A DNA stretch of 64,000 nucleotides from an uncultured Oscillospiraceae bacterium (GCA_934591845.1 CAKTPO010000001.1:186001-250000); one strand, 5' to 3'; shown: positions 33,289 through 43,289, counted from the first letter of the stretch. The notes: generated from the letters alone by a model not told the origin. Numbers and translations: made by a program.

Positions 33289-34113
33289 TTATTCCGCTTT
33301 TTCGATTGCTGCGACCACATCCGCCAGAGCATCGGTATTCACCGTCTCCATCCGGCCATTGTCGTAGGCTTCCGCCACCTTGGGGTCAATGGGCAGCCGG
33401 GCCAGAACAGGCAGACCAAGATTCTGGGCGACCTCATCCAGATGGCCCTCGCCAAAGACCTTGATGTGTTTGCCGCAGTCCGGGCATTCCAGGTAGGAAT
33501 AGTTCTCTACGAAGCCCAGAACAGGAATGTGCATCATCTCCGCCATGCGCACCGCCTTGGTTACGATCATGGATACCAGATCCTGGGGGCTGGTGACGAT
33601 GACGATGCCGTCTACCGGCAGGCTCTGGAACACCGTCAGAGGCACGTCACCAGTTCCGGGAGGCATATCCACAAACAGATAGTCCACGTCCTCCCAAATC
33701 ACATCGGTCCAGAACTGCTTCACCGCACCGGCAATCACCGGGCCACGCCATACCACCGGATCACCGGGGTTATCCAGCAGCAGGTTGATGGACATGACCT
33801 GGATACCGGAGGCCGTCAGGGCCGGATACAGCCCATCCTCGTTGGCACCCTGGCACTCGGTAACACCAAAGGCCGTAGGGGCAGAGGGACCGGTAATATC
33901 CGCATCCAGCACGCCTACGTGCTTGCCCTGCCGGGCCATGGCAACGGCCAGCATAGAAGTGACGGTGGACTTGCCTACGCCGCCCTTGCCGGACACCACG
34001 GCGATGACCTTTTTCACCGTGGACTTGGGGTTCAACTGCGCCAGCAGACTCTCTTGCTTGCGGTCTCCGCAATCAGAGCTGCAGCTGGAACAATTTCCGT
34101 TACAGGAACTCAT
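33289..34113 (-). CDS. mrp: Mrp/NBP35-type iron-sulfur cluster carrier ATPase
   Basis: A 274-residue P-loop ATPase that carries Fe-S clusters to target proteins. The deviant Walker A is VSGKGGVGKST (residues 40-50), with DADITGPS, FVDMPPGTGD and the C-terminal CPDC pair that binds the bridging cluster. An N-terminal cysteine cluster (C4, C8, C11, C15) resembles the NBP35 group. It is a single-gene unit with promoter and terminator. Confidence 0.93.
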   Translation of the reverse strand: MSSCNGNCSSCSSDCGDRKQESLLAQLNPKSTVKKVIAVVSGKGGVGKSTVTSMLAVAMARQGKHVGVLDADITGPSAPTAFGVTECQGANEDGLYPALTASGIQVMSINLLLDNPGDPVVWRGPVIAGAVKQFWTDVIWEDVDYLFVDMPPGTGDVPLTVFQSLPVDGIVIVTSPQDLVSMIVTKAVRMAEMMHIPVLGFVENYSYLECPDCGKHIKVFGEGHLDEVAQNLGLPVLARLPIDPKVAEAYDNGRMETVNTDALADVVAAIEKAE

Positions 34114-34186
34114 AATCAGCTCTCCTTAAAATATCAATATCCTTTTGGGGAATTTTACAAAAATTCGGCTTTTCGCCGCAGGGTCT

Positions 34187-34215
34187 ATTATAAACCCCAA
34201 CAAGTATTCTGTCAA
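34187..34215 (-). promoter_or_regulatory. Promoter for mrp
   Basis: Minus-strand perfect -35 TTGACA (34210-34215), 17-base spacer, perfect -10 TATAAT (34187-34192), between the ABC-F gene and mrp. Confidence 0.85.
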
Positions 34216-34241
34216 TGCCGTTTTCTTGGGGTTGCACTTCT

Positions 34242-36110
34242 CTACTGCTGGGCCTGGTCCCACTGCTCCATCAGCTCCATGAGGGTTTCTTCTTCCCCTT
34301 CTTTTTCTTCCAGCAAGCGGGTCAGCTCCTGGTAGTCCGCGGAGGCCTGCTGGATTTTTTCTTCCAGCTCCGCAACCTTCTTTTCCTGCTTTTCGATTTC
34401 CCGTTCCAGACGTTTTACCAGCTTTTCCGCATCCTTGGGGCCGGACCGGGGCCGTTCCTTTTTGACCTTGGGTTCTAAGGATTGGGCAGGCAGCACCTTG
34501 GCCTGGGCCTCATGATCCAAAATGGAGCGGTATTTTTCGTAACCGCAGCGGAAATCCCGGATGGTGCCGTTTTCCAGAAGCCAGATGCGTTCAGCGAATT
34601 TCTCAATAAAGTACCGGTCGTGGGATACAAAGAGCAGCACGCCCTCGAATTCCTCAATGGCAGCTTCCACCCATTCCCGGGAGGCAATGTCCAAATGGTT
34701 GGTAGGCTCGTCCAGAATCAGCAGATTGATTTTTTCATCCATGAGCATACACAGCCGCAGCCGGGACTGCTCTCCGCCGGACAAGGTGCCTACGGTCTTG
34801 AACACATCCTCTCCCTGGAACAGGAATGCACCTAAGCGGTCTCTGGCCATCTGGGGGGACAAGTTCTTTTCATAGAGCATGGTGTCGTAAAGGCTGCGCT
34901 CCGGATGGTCAAAGTGAATAATCTGGGGCAGATACCCCCATTTCACTGTCGGGCCAAACTGGATTTTTCCGCCGCAGTCCTCCTCGCCCAACAGGCACTT
35001 GATGAAGGTGGACTTGCCCGTTCCGTTGTCGCCCAGCAGGGCAATACGCTCGCCGCCCTCTACCACCAGGTTCACATCAGAAAACAGCACCCGGTCTCCA
35101 AAAGCCTTGGACACATTTTTCATCTTAAAAGCCACATCTCCGGAAAAGTCCTTTTCTCCGAAGGAGGCTTTCATGGTCCGCTCTGTCTTAGGCCGTTCCG
35201 TCTTTTGAATGCGCTCCATGCGGTGCTGAATGGACATGGCCCGACGGTAAAGAGTGCGGTTGTTGATGCCCCAGCCCTTCATGCGCTCCACAGTATAGCC
35301 CAACTGCTTGAGCTTTGCCTGTTCCTGCTCATACTGCTTGAGCTGCAAATCAAACCGGGCCTGCTTTTCCTCCATATAGTAGGAATAGTTGCCGGAATAG
35401 AACTCTCCGTGGCCATCTACGATTTCAATGACCCGATCCGCCACCCGGTCAATAAAGTAGCGGTCATGGGAAATGGTCAGAACGGTGCCCTTAAAGCTGC
35501 TGATGTACCCTTCCAGCCACTCCACACTGTTCAGGTCCAAGTGGTTGGTGGGCTCGTCCAAAAGCAGAATGTCCGTTTTCTCCAAAAGCAGCCGTGCCAG
35601 ATTGATGCGGGTCTTTTCCCCGCCGGAAAGGCTGTCAAACTCCTGGGGCCGCTGCTGTTGGGTGATGCCAAGACCGTTGCAGATCTTGTCCACGTCTACA
35701 TCCATTTCGTAGCCGCCACCGGATTGGAAGCGGTTGACCAGGGTATCATATTCCCGCAGCTGCTCCTGGGTGGCCCCCTGGGCCATGGCGGCTTCCAGGG
35801 CCTCCATTTTCCGCTTGGTGGCAGTCAGCACCGCAAAAGCGGAGCGCAGTACATCCTCCACGGTGTAGCCCTGGGGGAATTTGGGGATCTGAGAAATGAG
35901 GCCCAGCTTTTTATTGGGGTTCACATAGACCTCGCCCTGGTCATAGTCCATTTCCCCGGTGAGGATTTTAAAAAGGGTGGTCTTCCCACAGCCGTTCCGG
36001 CCCAGAATGGCCACGCACTCCCCTTCCTGAATGTCAAAGGAAAGGTCCTGCAAAAGGTTTTCCCCAATAACAAAAAATTTACTTAAATTCTTAACCGATA
36101 TATCTACCAT
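34242..36110 (-). CDS. ABC-F family ATPase
   Basis: A 622-residue cytosolic protein with two ABC domains and no membrane segment. Domain 1: GRNGCGKTT, LSGGEKTR, LLLDEPTNHLDL. Domain 2: GDNGTGKST, LSGGEQSR, LLILDEPTNHLDI. The inter-domain P-site linker is helical and charged; the C-terminal ~80 residues form a coiled coil (QEKKVAELEEKIQQ). ABC-F proteins act on the ribosomal E site in translation quality control or antibiotic protection. I see no strong reason to call it a resistance factor. It begins 35 bases after rnmV. Confidence 0.92.
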   Translation of the reverse strand: MVDISVKNLSKFFVIGENLLQDLSFDIQEGECVAILGRNGCGKTTLFKILTGEMDYDQGEVYVNPNKKLGLISQIPKFPQGYTVEDVLRSAFAVLTATKRKMEALEAAMAQGATQEQLREYDTLVNRFQSGGGYEMDVDVDKICNGLGITQQQRPQEFDSLSGGEKTRINLARLLLEKTDILLLDEPTNHLDLNSVEWLEGYISSFKGTVLTISHDRYFIDRVADRVIEIVDGHGEFYSGNYSYYMEEKQARFDLQLKQYEQEQAKLKQLGYTVERMKGWGINNRTLYRRAMSIQHRMERIQKTERPKTERTMKASFGEKDFSGDVAFKMKNVSKAFGDRVLFSDVNLVVEGGERIALLGDNGTGKSTFIKCLLGEEDCGGKIQFGPTVKWGYLPQIIHFDHPERSLYDTMLYEKNLSPQMARDRLGAFLFQGEDVFKTVGTLSGGEQSRLRLCMLMDEKINLLILDEPTNHLDIASREWVEAAIEEFEGVLLFVSHDRYFIEKFAERIWLLENGTIRDFRCGYEKYRSILDHEAQAKVLPAQSLEPKVKKERPRSGPKDAEKLVKRLEREIEKQEKKVAELEEKIQQASADYQELTRLLEEKEGEEETLMELMEQWDQAQQ

Positions 36111-36145
36111 TTGTTTTTCTCCATATTACGATGGAAACAATACCA

Positions 36146-36733
36146 TTAAAGTTCCCGGAGGATGCCCTCTAATTCCTCTTTGCCGCAAAACAGATTCACG
36201 GCCTGCAACAGGGCATTGGCCGTCATACGCTCCGGTAACTCCAAACGCTTTAACAGTTTCCTGCGCTTTTCCCCGCTGTCCGGCCCGCCAGACAGGCCCC
36301 ATTCAAAGAAATCCTGCTTGGTAATGGGGTCTCGGGGTGCTGCCTGGGTGCTGCCATCCATGGTGGCCCCGGCAGCTTTCAGGGCGGATAGGATCACTTC
36401 CGGAGTCATGCCCTCCACCCCCAGCTTTCCCTCTTTTCCCGGGGCGCCCTTTCGGCGCTCCTTTCCGGGAATATCCGGGATATAGGCATGTTTCAGGTAT
36501 TTCCCCGGGATGGCACTTTTGATGTGATTGCGAATGACGAAACCGGCACCGTCGGAGTCCGTAAACACGATCAGCCCCCGTTTTTCCGCCACCCGCCGCA
36601 AAAGGGCCATCTGCTCTCTATCCTTGAAAATACCAAAGCCAGAGGTTTCAAAAATAGGGGCTTCCACGATCTGGCTCAAGGTGTTTTTATCGTACCGGCC
36701 CTCTACCACAATGGCCTCTTGGATTTTAACCAT
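36146..36733 (-). CDS. rnmV: Ribonuclease M5
   Basis: Matures 5S rRNA. The 195-residue protein has the Toprim fold (AIVVEGRYDKNTL, VFTDSDGAGFVIRNHI) and the C-terminal M5 region (MTANALLQAVNLFCGKEEL). The ATG at 36733 lies inside the end of holA, overlapping its stop by eight bases. In other Firmicutes rnmV neighbours ksgA; here it follows holA, a different arrangement. Confidence 0.92.
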   Translation of the reverse strand: MVKIQEAIVVEGRYDKNTLSQIVEAPIFETSGFGIFKDREQMALLRRVAEKRGLIVFTDSDGAGFVIRNHIKSAIPGKYLKHAYIPDIPGKERRKGAPGKEGKLGVEGMTPEVILSALKAAGATMDGSTQAAPRDPITKQDFFEWGLSGGPDSGEKRRKLLKRLELPERMTANALLQAVNLFCGKEELEGILREL

Positions 36734-37772
36734 GCCGTGCCTCCCGTGCCAGACTGAGCAGCAGCAGCTCCAAAAGCCGCTCCGGGTCATCATAAGAGGT
36801 TTTGATACGGTAATCCGTTTCCAGCACCAGCTCCGCCGCTTTGCGGCAGAAATCCGGACTGAACCGCCGGGCGGCCTCCATGGTCTTTCGGGCGGGATAG
36901 TCTGGCAATCCGCAGAGCTTTTGCAGATCAAAGGAATTCTTTCGGTTGTCCATTAGCGTCCGGGCCGTGGCCAGTCGGCGGAAATGGCCGCCTACTGCAC
37001 CCAGGATGGCCAAAGGCTCCTGCTGCATTTTCAGAAGCTGCTGTAGCTTCAGCAGTGCTTCATCATACCGTCCGGCACTTAAAAGGTCGGTCATTTGAAA
37101 TACCACCGCATCCAGCACCGGCTCTGTAACGGCATCTATATCCGCCTTGCAGATGGTATCTGCCCCGGAATAGGCGCATATTTTATCAATTTCTCCCAAA
37201 AGTGCGGTCATGGTGCCATCGGTGATGTCAATAAGATAGGCACATAGCTCTGTGGAGATTTTCTTCTGCCGGGAGGCAAAATGCCTGGTGAGCCAGGCAA
37301 TCAGGTGCTGCTGATCCTGCTTGGCAAACTCCACCTGAAGCCCCGCCTTGTCCAGGGCATCCCAGAGTTTTTTCATCCGTTTGTCCGGCTTCCAGGGGGC
37401 CCCGGTGTAGAGAAACAGCACGGTACAGTATTCCGGAATATCAGAGAGCACCTGGGCCATACGCTCCCGGTCGGACTCGTTCATTTTGAACAAATCCATA
37501 TCTTCCACCTGAACCAGGGTGTACTCCGCCATCATGGGCAGATTCTCCACCGCCTCGGCAAAGGCCGTCATGGTAAAGGTTTCCGTATTGAACCGATGAT
37601 AATTAAAGGATTCCGTCAGCGGGTCAAGAAGTATTTTTTTCAGCTGCCCCAGATAATGATTCAGAAGGAAGGTTTCTTCCCCGAAGAATACGTAAAGCCT
37701 GCCAGGGGCCTTTTCCCGAATATGTTGTTTCAGCAGCTGCAGCTCAGCTTCCGATGCTTGTTTTTTTGCCAC
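36726..37772 (-). CDS. holA: DNA polymerase III delta subunit
   Basis: The clamp-loader arm that opens the sliding clamp. The 348-residue protein has the delta N-terminal domain (GRLYVFFGEETFLLNHYLGQL), AWLTRHFASRQKKIS and the C-terminal collar helices. I use a GTG start at 37772 because AGGAGG precedes it by seven bases. That places its first nine codons inside the end of comEC (29-base overlap). The comEC-holA order is widely conserved in Firmicutes. Confidence 0.93.
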   Translation of the reverse strand: MAKKQASEAELQLLKQHIREKAPGRLYVFFGEETFLLNHYLGQLKKILLDPLTESFNYHRFNTETFTMTAFAEAVENLPMMAEYTLVQVEDMDLFKMNESDRERMAQVLSDIPEYCTVLFLYTGAPWKPDKRMKKLWDALDKAGLQVEFAKQDQQHLIAWLTRHFASRQKKISTELCAYLIDITDGTMTALLGEIDKICAYSGADTICKADIDAVTEPVLDAVVFQMTDLLSAGRYDEALLKLQQLLKMQQEPLAILGAVGGHFRRLATARTLMDNRKNSFDLQKLCGLPDYPARKTMEAARRFSPDFCRKAAELVLETDYRIKTSYDDPERLLELLLLSLAREARHG

Positions 37773-39981
37773 CGTTCTTCCTCCTGATGAGAATGGTTCC
37801 TTCCCGGTCTGTTCTGCGAATGTCACAGCCGGTTTCTTCCAGCCGATCCAGCAACTCCTGGGCCGGATGACCGTAACGGTTCTTGGCCCCTACGCTGATG
37901 ACCGCCAGCTCCGGCTGGGTAGTTTCCAGCAATTCAGGGCAGGTGGAATACTTGGAACCATGATGCCCCACCACCAGAATGTCTGTTTTGGGCAGCACAC
38001 CCTGACGGAGAAGCCGCCGTTCCCCGGCCATGTCCAAATCACCGGTTATCAGTATAACACAGTTTTCGGATTCAAACAAGATGACCATGCTGTTTTCCTG
38101 CCGGGAATTGTCGCCGGTATAGGGGTAAAACCGCAAAATACCGGTTCCAAAGGAGATTTCCGTATTCTCCGTCAGAAGTGTTCCCGAAAGCTCCGGGTCT
38201 TCCCCGGGAAGCAGCACTTCCTCCGCAGGGATCTGGGTCAGGAAATTGAGGGTTCCGCCCACATGGTCCCGGTCAAAATGGGTCTGGGCCAGCACATCCA
38301 GATGATAGAAATTCTGAGAGCGAAGCATCTGCCATGCCATATCCGCAGACCTGGTGTCCGAGTCGCCGCCGCAATCAATAAGGGCATTCTCCCCGGCACT
38401 TTGCAGCAGCAAACATTGGCCCTGGCCCACATCCAGCACCGTCAGACGGCAGTCATCGGTCCTGGGTCCGTAGCCTGTCAGGACAGCGGAAATGGCCAGG
38501 CCCGCCAGTGCCATAGCAAAGAAAATCTTTCCCTGCTTTTTCCGGCACAGACACCAAAGGCCCACCACCCCGTAGGCAAAAAGCAGCCAGTAAACGCTCC
38601 ATTTGCTGCAAGTATACACCGCCGCCATCGGCAGGCAGGAAAGGGTTCTTGCAATGTACAGCACCAGGCGAATGGGCCAGGCAATGCAGCTGCCCAAAAC
38701 AGAGCCCAGGGCCGGGAATAGAGGGCCCAACAGGCAAACGCCCAATATCCCCCCGAAAATCACTGGCAGCAGCCACAATGTCAGCAGATTGGTCAGAACC
38801 CCTACCAGGGAGATCGTCCCAAAATACCAGGCGGAAACCGGCGTGGACAGGGCCATGGCGCTGAGGCTGACGGAGAGAGAGTCGGCCGCTACCAGAGAAA
38901 AACGTCCACGCTTTTGAGGCAGATGCTGCCGGAAGTAGGAAGAGAGGGGCTGCTGAAACAGGAGAATGCCCAGCACGCTAAGCACCGACAGCTGAAAGCC
39001 CGGTGCGGCAATGACCAAGGGATTACCGGCCATCAGCCACAGTGCCGCCGCAGCCAGAGCGGTTTTGGGGTCGTAGGCCCGCCGACTGAGTTTGGCCAAT
39101 ACCAGCAGTGCTGACATGATACAGGCCCGGCACACCGAGGAGGTAAATCCCACCGCTGCCGCAAAAATCCACAGCACCGGTAGTCCTGCCACAAAGGCGA
39201 TCCACGGGGTTTTTCCGGAAAGCAGCCAGATCATGCCAAAAAGCATGGCCACATGCAGGCCCGACACCGCCACAATATGCCGGATCCCGCTGACCCGCAG
39301 GGCGGTTTCATCGGTATAGGAAAGGTCCTGGGTATCCCCCAACAGCAAGGACTGGGCAAAAGGGGCCGCATCCTCCGGCAAGCACCGGAAAATGGCCGTC
39401 CGGGCGTTGCGGGCCAATATTTGAGGTAGCTCCCAAAAGCTTTCGCTTCCCGGAACAACTGTAATGTCTCCCTTGGGACTTGCGGTCATAAAAACGCCCC
39501 TGCCGGAATTGCCGCCGGAGGCTTTGCTGCCTCCGGGCAGGGTCAGGTTCAATCGGAAGGTTCCCAAAACCTTATCCCCTGCCTGAGCGGATTGTCCCTC
39601 CGGAAGATAGGCCCGAAGGCCGTAGGTTTTTCCCTCAAAATCCCAGGTTCCCTCCACACTGTGGCCGTAAAGCCCTGGTGTGCTGTCCTTCTGACAATGG
39701 AGTTCCACTTCCCGGACCGTCTCGTCCAGGGGCAGCAGCGGCCCATAGGTGATCTTTTGCTGACACAGCAGCATGGTCGCCCCTGTGCCAAAGCCCAAAA
39801 GCAAGATGCCCAGTCTCCGAAATCCGGAATGCCGGTGGGTTAGGGCCAGTGCGGGAATAGCCAGGATCCACCCGGCGGCAGTCAGAAGCCCCGCCTGGTT
39901 CCAGCACAGCAGAACAATACAGGCCAACGCCGCCCCGAAGCCCAGAGTAAACCAGCACAGCCGCCGTATGCCCCTCTCCAT
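37744..39981 (-). CDS. comEC: ComEC/Rec2 DNA-uptake channel
   Basis: A 745-residue competence protein that passes single-stranded DNA across the membrane. An N-terminal soluble OB-like domain sits among the first helices; the central Competence domain (HIVAVSGLHVAMLFGM) spans the membrane several times; and the C-terminal metallo-beta-lactamase domain has LTVLDVGQGQCLL, QTHFDRDHVGGTLNF and VGHHGSKYSTCPELL. The ATG at 39981 has GAGGTG upstream; an in-frame GTG at 39990 is possible. No comEA is present next to it. Confidence 0.94.
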   Translation of the reverse strand: MERGIRRLCWFTLGFGAALACIVLLCWNQAGLLTAAGWILAIPALALTHRHSGFRRLGILLLGFGTGATMLLCQQKITYGPLLPLDETVREVELHCQKDSTPGLYGHSVEGTWDFEGKTYGLRAYLPEGQSAQAGDKVLGTFRLNLTLPGGSKASGGNSGRGVFMTASPKGDITVVPGSESFWELPQILARNARTAIFRCLPEDAAPFAQSLLLGDTQDLSYTDETALRVSGIRHIVAVSGLHVAMLFGMIWLLSGKTPWIAFVAGLPVLWIFAAAVGFTSSVCRACIMSALLVLAKLSRRAYDPKTALAAAALWLMAGNPLVIAAPGFQLSVLSVLGILLFQQPLSSYFRQHLPQKRGRFSLVAADSLSVSLSAMALSTPVSAWYFGTISLVGVLTNLLTLWLLPVIFGGILGVCLLGPLFPALGSVLGSCIAWPIRLVLYIARTLSCLPMAAVYTCSKWSVYWLLFAYGVVGLWCLCRKKQGKIFFAMALAGLAISAVLTGYGPRTDDCRLTVLDVGQGQCLLLQSAGENALIDCGGDSDTRSADMAWQMLRSQNFYHLDVLAQTHFDRDHVGGTLNFLTQIPAEEVLLPGEDPELSGTLLTENTEISFGTGILRFYPYTGDNSRQENSMVILFESENCVILITGDLDMAGERRLLRQGVLPKTDILVVGHHGSKYSTCPELLETTQPELAVISVGAKNRYGHPAQELLDRLEETGCDIRRTDREGTILIRRKNGGKKTSIGS

Positions 39982-40000
39982 TGCGTCCACCTCTTTCTTT

Positions 40001-40032
40001 TATAAAAGGCGCAGCCGTGGAGCTGCGCCTTT
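40001..40032 (-). terminator. Terminator of alaS
   Basis: An 11-bp stem (40005-40015 with 40022-40032), six-base loop, TATAAAA on the minus strand. It separates alaS from comEC. Confidence 0.85.
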
Positions 40033-40056
40033 AGGGTCTATTGTTCGGAGTTTTTC

Positions 40057-42693
40057 TTACACTTTTCCGGAAACGAAATCGTCAACCAGAGCAAGGGCGT
40101 TGTCCACCTTGATGGGGTCTTTGCCACCGCCCATGGCACTGTCGGGCTTGCCGCCGCCACAGCCGCCGCACTCGGTGCAGACCAGCTTCACCAGCTCACC
40201 GGCCTTGATGCCCCGCTTCACTGCTTCCTTGCCGCAGACTGCCAGGAAGGTGGGCTTGTCGCCGTTGACGGAAGCCAGCACCGCAACCACACCGGGCTCA
40301 CGATCCCGGAGCAGGTCGCCCATCTGGCGCATTCTGGCGGCATCTGCCTTGGGCAGCACCGCAGTCATGACTTTCAGGCCGCCGATCTCATGGGCACCGA
40401 ACAGGAACCGCTCTGCATCACCGGAGGCCTCCTTGGCTTTGTACTGCTCAATGACTTTCCGCAGTTCCTTGATTTCGTCCATATGGCCCTGAAGCTTTCC
40501 AGCCAGCTCCATGGGCTTGACCTTCAGCCGTCCGGCCGCCTCGGTCAGCAGGCTCCGGTTGGTTTCCAGCTTCTTCAGGCACAGCTTGCCGGTATAGGCC
40601 TCGATCCGGCGAACACCGGAGGCCACGGAGCCCTCAGACTCGATTTCAAAGGGGCCCACCTTGGCGGTATTGTCCAGATGGGTACCGCCGCAGAACTCCA
40701 CGGAGTAGCCGCTCATGTTGACCACCCGTACCACATCGCCATACTTTTCGCTGAACAGGGCGGTAGCCCCCAGTTTCTTGGCTTCCTCAATGGGCATCTC
40801 CCGGGTCACAATGGGGTAGCCCTCCAGAATGGCATTCTGAACAATGGAATTGACCTTGTTCAGCTCCTCCCGGGTCATGGGTGCGTAGTGGGTAAAGTCA
40901 AAGCGCAGGTAATCCGGTTCCACCAGAGAACCGGCCTGGTGGACATGGTCACCCAGAACACTGCTCAGAGCCTTCTGCAGCAGATGGGTGGCGGAGTGGG
41001 CACGCATAATGGCCTTCCGGCGGTCCACATCGATGGAGGCACATACAATATCCTCTACGTGGATGGTGCCACGGTTCAGCTTGCCATAGTGCAGGAACTT
41101 GCCGCCCTTGTCTTTCTGGACATTGGTGACCTCAAAGCGGCTTTCGCCCAGCATGATCACGCCGGTATCCGCCACCTGGCCACCCATTTCCGCATAGAAG
41201 GGGGTCTTATCCAGCACCAGAATGCCGCTTTCACCGCCGGAGATGGCACCGGAAACCTCGTCCCCTACGCAGATGGCCAGAACCTTGCTCTCACAGTTGA
41301 AGCAGTCGTAGCCTACGAACTGGGTGGGGGTGTTGTCCAGGCCCAGGTCAATTCCGGCCCAGGCCAGGTCGCCCAGGGCTTTGCGAGCCTCTCTGGCCCG
41401 CTCTTTCTGCTCCTGCATGAGCTTGGCGAAGCCCTCCTGGTCCAGAGTCATATCCTCATCGGCCACCATTTCCAGCGTCAGGTCAATGGGGAAGCCGTAG
41501 GTATCGTACAGCTTGAAGGCATCGGCACCGGAGAACTCGTTTTCACCCTTGGCCTTGTGTTCTGCCAGCATGTCGGCAAAAATCTTCATGCCGCCGTCAA
41601 TGGTCCGGGCAAAGTTCTCTTCTTCCACCTTGACCACCTTGGTGATATAGGCAGCCCGCTCCCGCAGGTAGGTGTAGTGGCTCTCGTTCTCATGGATGAC
41701 CGTTTCCACCACCTGATACAGGAACGGATGGTCTACACCCAGGAGCTTGCCATGACGGGCAGCCCGCCGCAGCAGACGGCGCAGCACATAGCCCCGGCCC
41801 TCGTTGCTGGGCAGAACGCCGTCAGCGATCATAAAGGTAGAGGCCCGGATATGGTCCGTGATGACCCGGAGAGACACGTCCATCTTGACACTCTGGCCAT
41901 AGGAAGCGCCGGTGATCTCCGTGACCTTATTGGTGATGTTCATCACGGTATCCACATCAAACAGGCTGTTCACGTCCTGGCACACCACGGCCAGACGTTC
42001 CAGACCCATGCCGGTGTCAATATTCTTATGGGCCAGCTCCGTATAGTTGCCGTTGCCGTCGTTATTGAACTGGGAGAATACGTTGTTCCAGACCTCCATA
42101 TAACGGTCACACTCACAGCCCACGGTGCAGCCGGGCTTGCCGCAGCCGTACTTTTCGCCACGGTCATAGTAGATCTCGCTGCAGGGGCCGCAGGGGCCGG
42201 AGCCGTGCTCCCAGAAGTTATCTTCCTTGCCGAAACGGAAAATCCGCTCCGCAGGAACGCCCACTTCCTCATTCCAGATTTTGAAAGCTTCATCGTCATC
42301 CACGTAAATGGAGGGATACAGCCGGTTCTTGTCCAGGCCCACGACCTCCGTCAGGAATTCCCAGCTCCAATGAATGGCTTCCCGCTTGAAGTAATCGCCA
42401 AAGGAGAAGTTGCCCAGCATTTCAAAATAGGTGCCGTGACGGGCGGTCTTACCGATGTTTTCAATATCGCCGGTGCGGATGCACTTCTGGCAGGTGCAGA
42501 CCCGATGGCGGGGGGGCTCTACTTCACCGGTGAAGTAGGGTTTCATGGGCGCCATGCCGGAGTTGATCAGCAGCAGAGAAGCATCATTCTGAGGGATCAG
42601 GGAAAAGCTGGGTAGCCGCAGATGGCCCTTGCTCTCGAAGAAAGAGAGAAACATTTCCCGCAGTTCGTTTACGCCGTAAGGCTTCTGTCTCAT
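40057..42693 (-). CDS. alaS: Alanyl-tRNA synthetase
   Basis: An 878-residue class II synthetase. The catalytic core carries FLSFFESKGH, the motif-2 region RHGTYFEMLGNFSFGDYF, and a conserved NEGRGYVLRRLLRRA block. The editing domain has the zinc motif HSATHLLQKAL and the downstream EFCGGTHLDNT. The C-terminal C-Ala domain ends with GCGGGKPDSAMGGGKDP. GGAGG stands ten bases before the ATG at 42693. Expression is controlled by an Ala T-box directly upstream. Confidence 0.98.
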   Translation of the reverse strand: MRQKPYGVNELREMFLSFFESKGHLRLPSFSLIPQNDASLLLINSGMAPMKPYFTGEVEPPRHRVCTCQKCIRTGDIENIGKTARHGTYFEMLGNFSFGDYFKREAIHWSWEFLTEVVGLDKNRLYPSIYVDDDEAFKIWNEEVGVPAERIFRFGKEDNFWEHGSGPCGPCSEIYYDRGEKYGCGKPGCTVGCECDRYMEVWNNVFSQFNNDGNGNYTELAHKNIDTGMGLERLAVVCQDVNSLFDVDTVMNITNKVTEITGASYGQSVKMDVSLRVITDHIRASTFMIADGVLPSNEGRGYVLRRLLRRAARHGKLLGVDHPFLYQVVETVIHENESHYTYLRERAAYITKVVKVEEENFARTIDGGMKIFADMLAEHKAKGENEFSGADAFKLYDTYGFPIDLTLEMVADEDMTLDQEGFAKLMQEQKERAREARKALGDLAWAGIDLGLDNTPTQFVGYDCFNCESKVLAICVGDEVSGAISGGESGILVLDKTPFYAEMGGQVADTGVIMLGESRFEVTNVQKDKGGKFLHYGKLNRGTIHVEDIVCASIDVDRRKAIMRAHSATHLLQKALSSVLGDHVHQAGSLVEPDYLRFDFTHYAPMTREELNKVNSIVQNAILEGYPIVTREMPIEEAKKLGATALFSEKYGDVVRVVNMSGYSVEFCGGTHLDNTAKVGPFEIESEGSVASGVRRIEAYTGKLCLKKLETNRSLLTEAAGRLKVKPMELAGKLQGHMDEIKELRKVIEQYKAKEASGDAERFLFGAHEIGGLKVMTAVLPKADAARMRQMGDLLRDREPGVVAVLASVNGDKPTFLAVCGKEAVKRGIKAGELVKLVCTECGGCGGGKPDSAMGGGKDPIKVDNALALVDDFVSGKV

Positions 42694-42728
42694 TTTTTAT
42701 TTACCTCCATTTATCTTCTGCAAAACAA

Positions 42729-42955
42729 AAACCCCGCCCCTAAATTTAGGGGCGGAGTAAAATTTACCCGCGGTACCACCCTAATTTACCCGGAAACCCG
42801 GGCATCTTAGCCGCTCTGTAACGGGAGCTCCCGCCCCGGTCATCCCGGGTGACGCAGGAAGTGGCGCTCAACAGTCCGGCCCAAGGGCTTCCACTCTCCC
42901 CTTTTCGCTATGGCCATTCTACATTGATTGGTTTCCGCATTGTCTTTGCATATCG
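42729..42955 (-). promoter_or_regulatory. T-box leader of alaS
   Basis: On the minus strand the T-box core AGGGTGGTACCGCGG lies at 42768-42782. A terminator hairpin (42732-42740 with 42747-42755, GC-rich) with TTTTTG follows, competing with the antiterminator. The position between the promoter and alaS supports Ala specificity. I did not assign the specifier codon. This accounts for the ~320-base gap between alaS and the next gene. Confidence 0.9.
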
Positions 42956-42960
42956 CAGTT

Positions 42961-42989
42961 ATTCTAACCACTTTTCCCCGGTTTGTCAA
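42961..42989 (-). promoter_or_regulatory. Promoter of the T-box-alaS unit
   Basis: Minus-strand perfect -35 TTGACA (42984-42989), 17-base spacer, -10 TAGAAT (42961-42966). Confidence 0.8.
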
Positions 42990-43015
42990 TACGGTTTTCG
43001 GTTTTTCTTCCGATT

Positions 43016-43288
43016 TTAGATTTTTTCTTCCAGCCAGCGGCGCATTTCCTCCTGGCCCGCTTCCGTCAGGGGGAAGTCCTTTTCCCCCTCCATGGTGCTT
43101 TTTTCATAGCAGAAAAGGCCGTGCCAGTAGGCGGCGTGGAGGGTAGAACCCTCGTAGTCCACCTCTTTGGGGGTAGCCATGACCACCTCCGGCACCACCC
43201 GGAACCGGAACAGGCCCTTGGAGCCGGTAAAAATGTTATTCATGGCGAAAGTGTGCAGGGTGGGCAGAAACAGAATTTCTTCTTCCAT
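43016..43288 (-). CDS. Small conserved-looking protein of unknown function
   Basis: A 90-residue soluble protein with no membrane segment: a beta-rich N-terminus (FRFRVVPEVVMATPKEVDYEG) and a helical C-terminus. The only ribosome-binding-like sequence is inside the end of pepF; the ATG comes one base after the pepF stop, so it is probably translated by reinitiation. I do not recognise a family. Confidence 0.65.
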   Translation of the reverse strand: MEEEILFLPTLHTFAMNNIFTGSKGLFRFRVVPEVVMATPKEVDYEGSTLHAAYWHGLFCYEKSTMEGEKDFPLTEAGQEEMRRWLEEKI

Positions 43289-43289
43289 A

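Noticed and set aside
34242..36110. Calling the ABC-F protein an antibiotic-resistance factor
   Set aside because: Most ABC-F proteins are housekeeping translation factors; sequence inspection gives no drug-specific linker signature.
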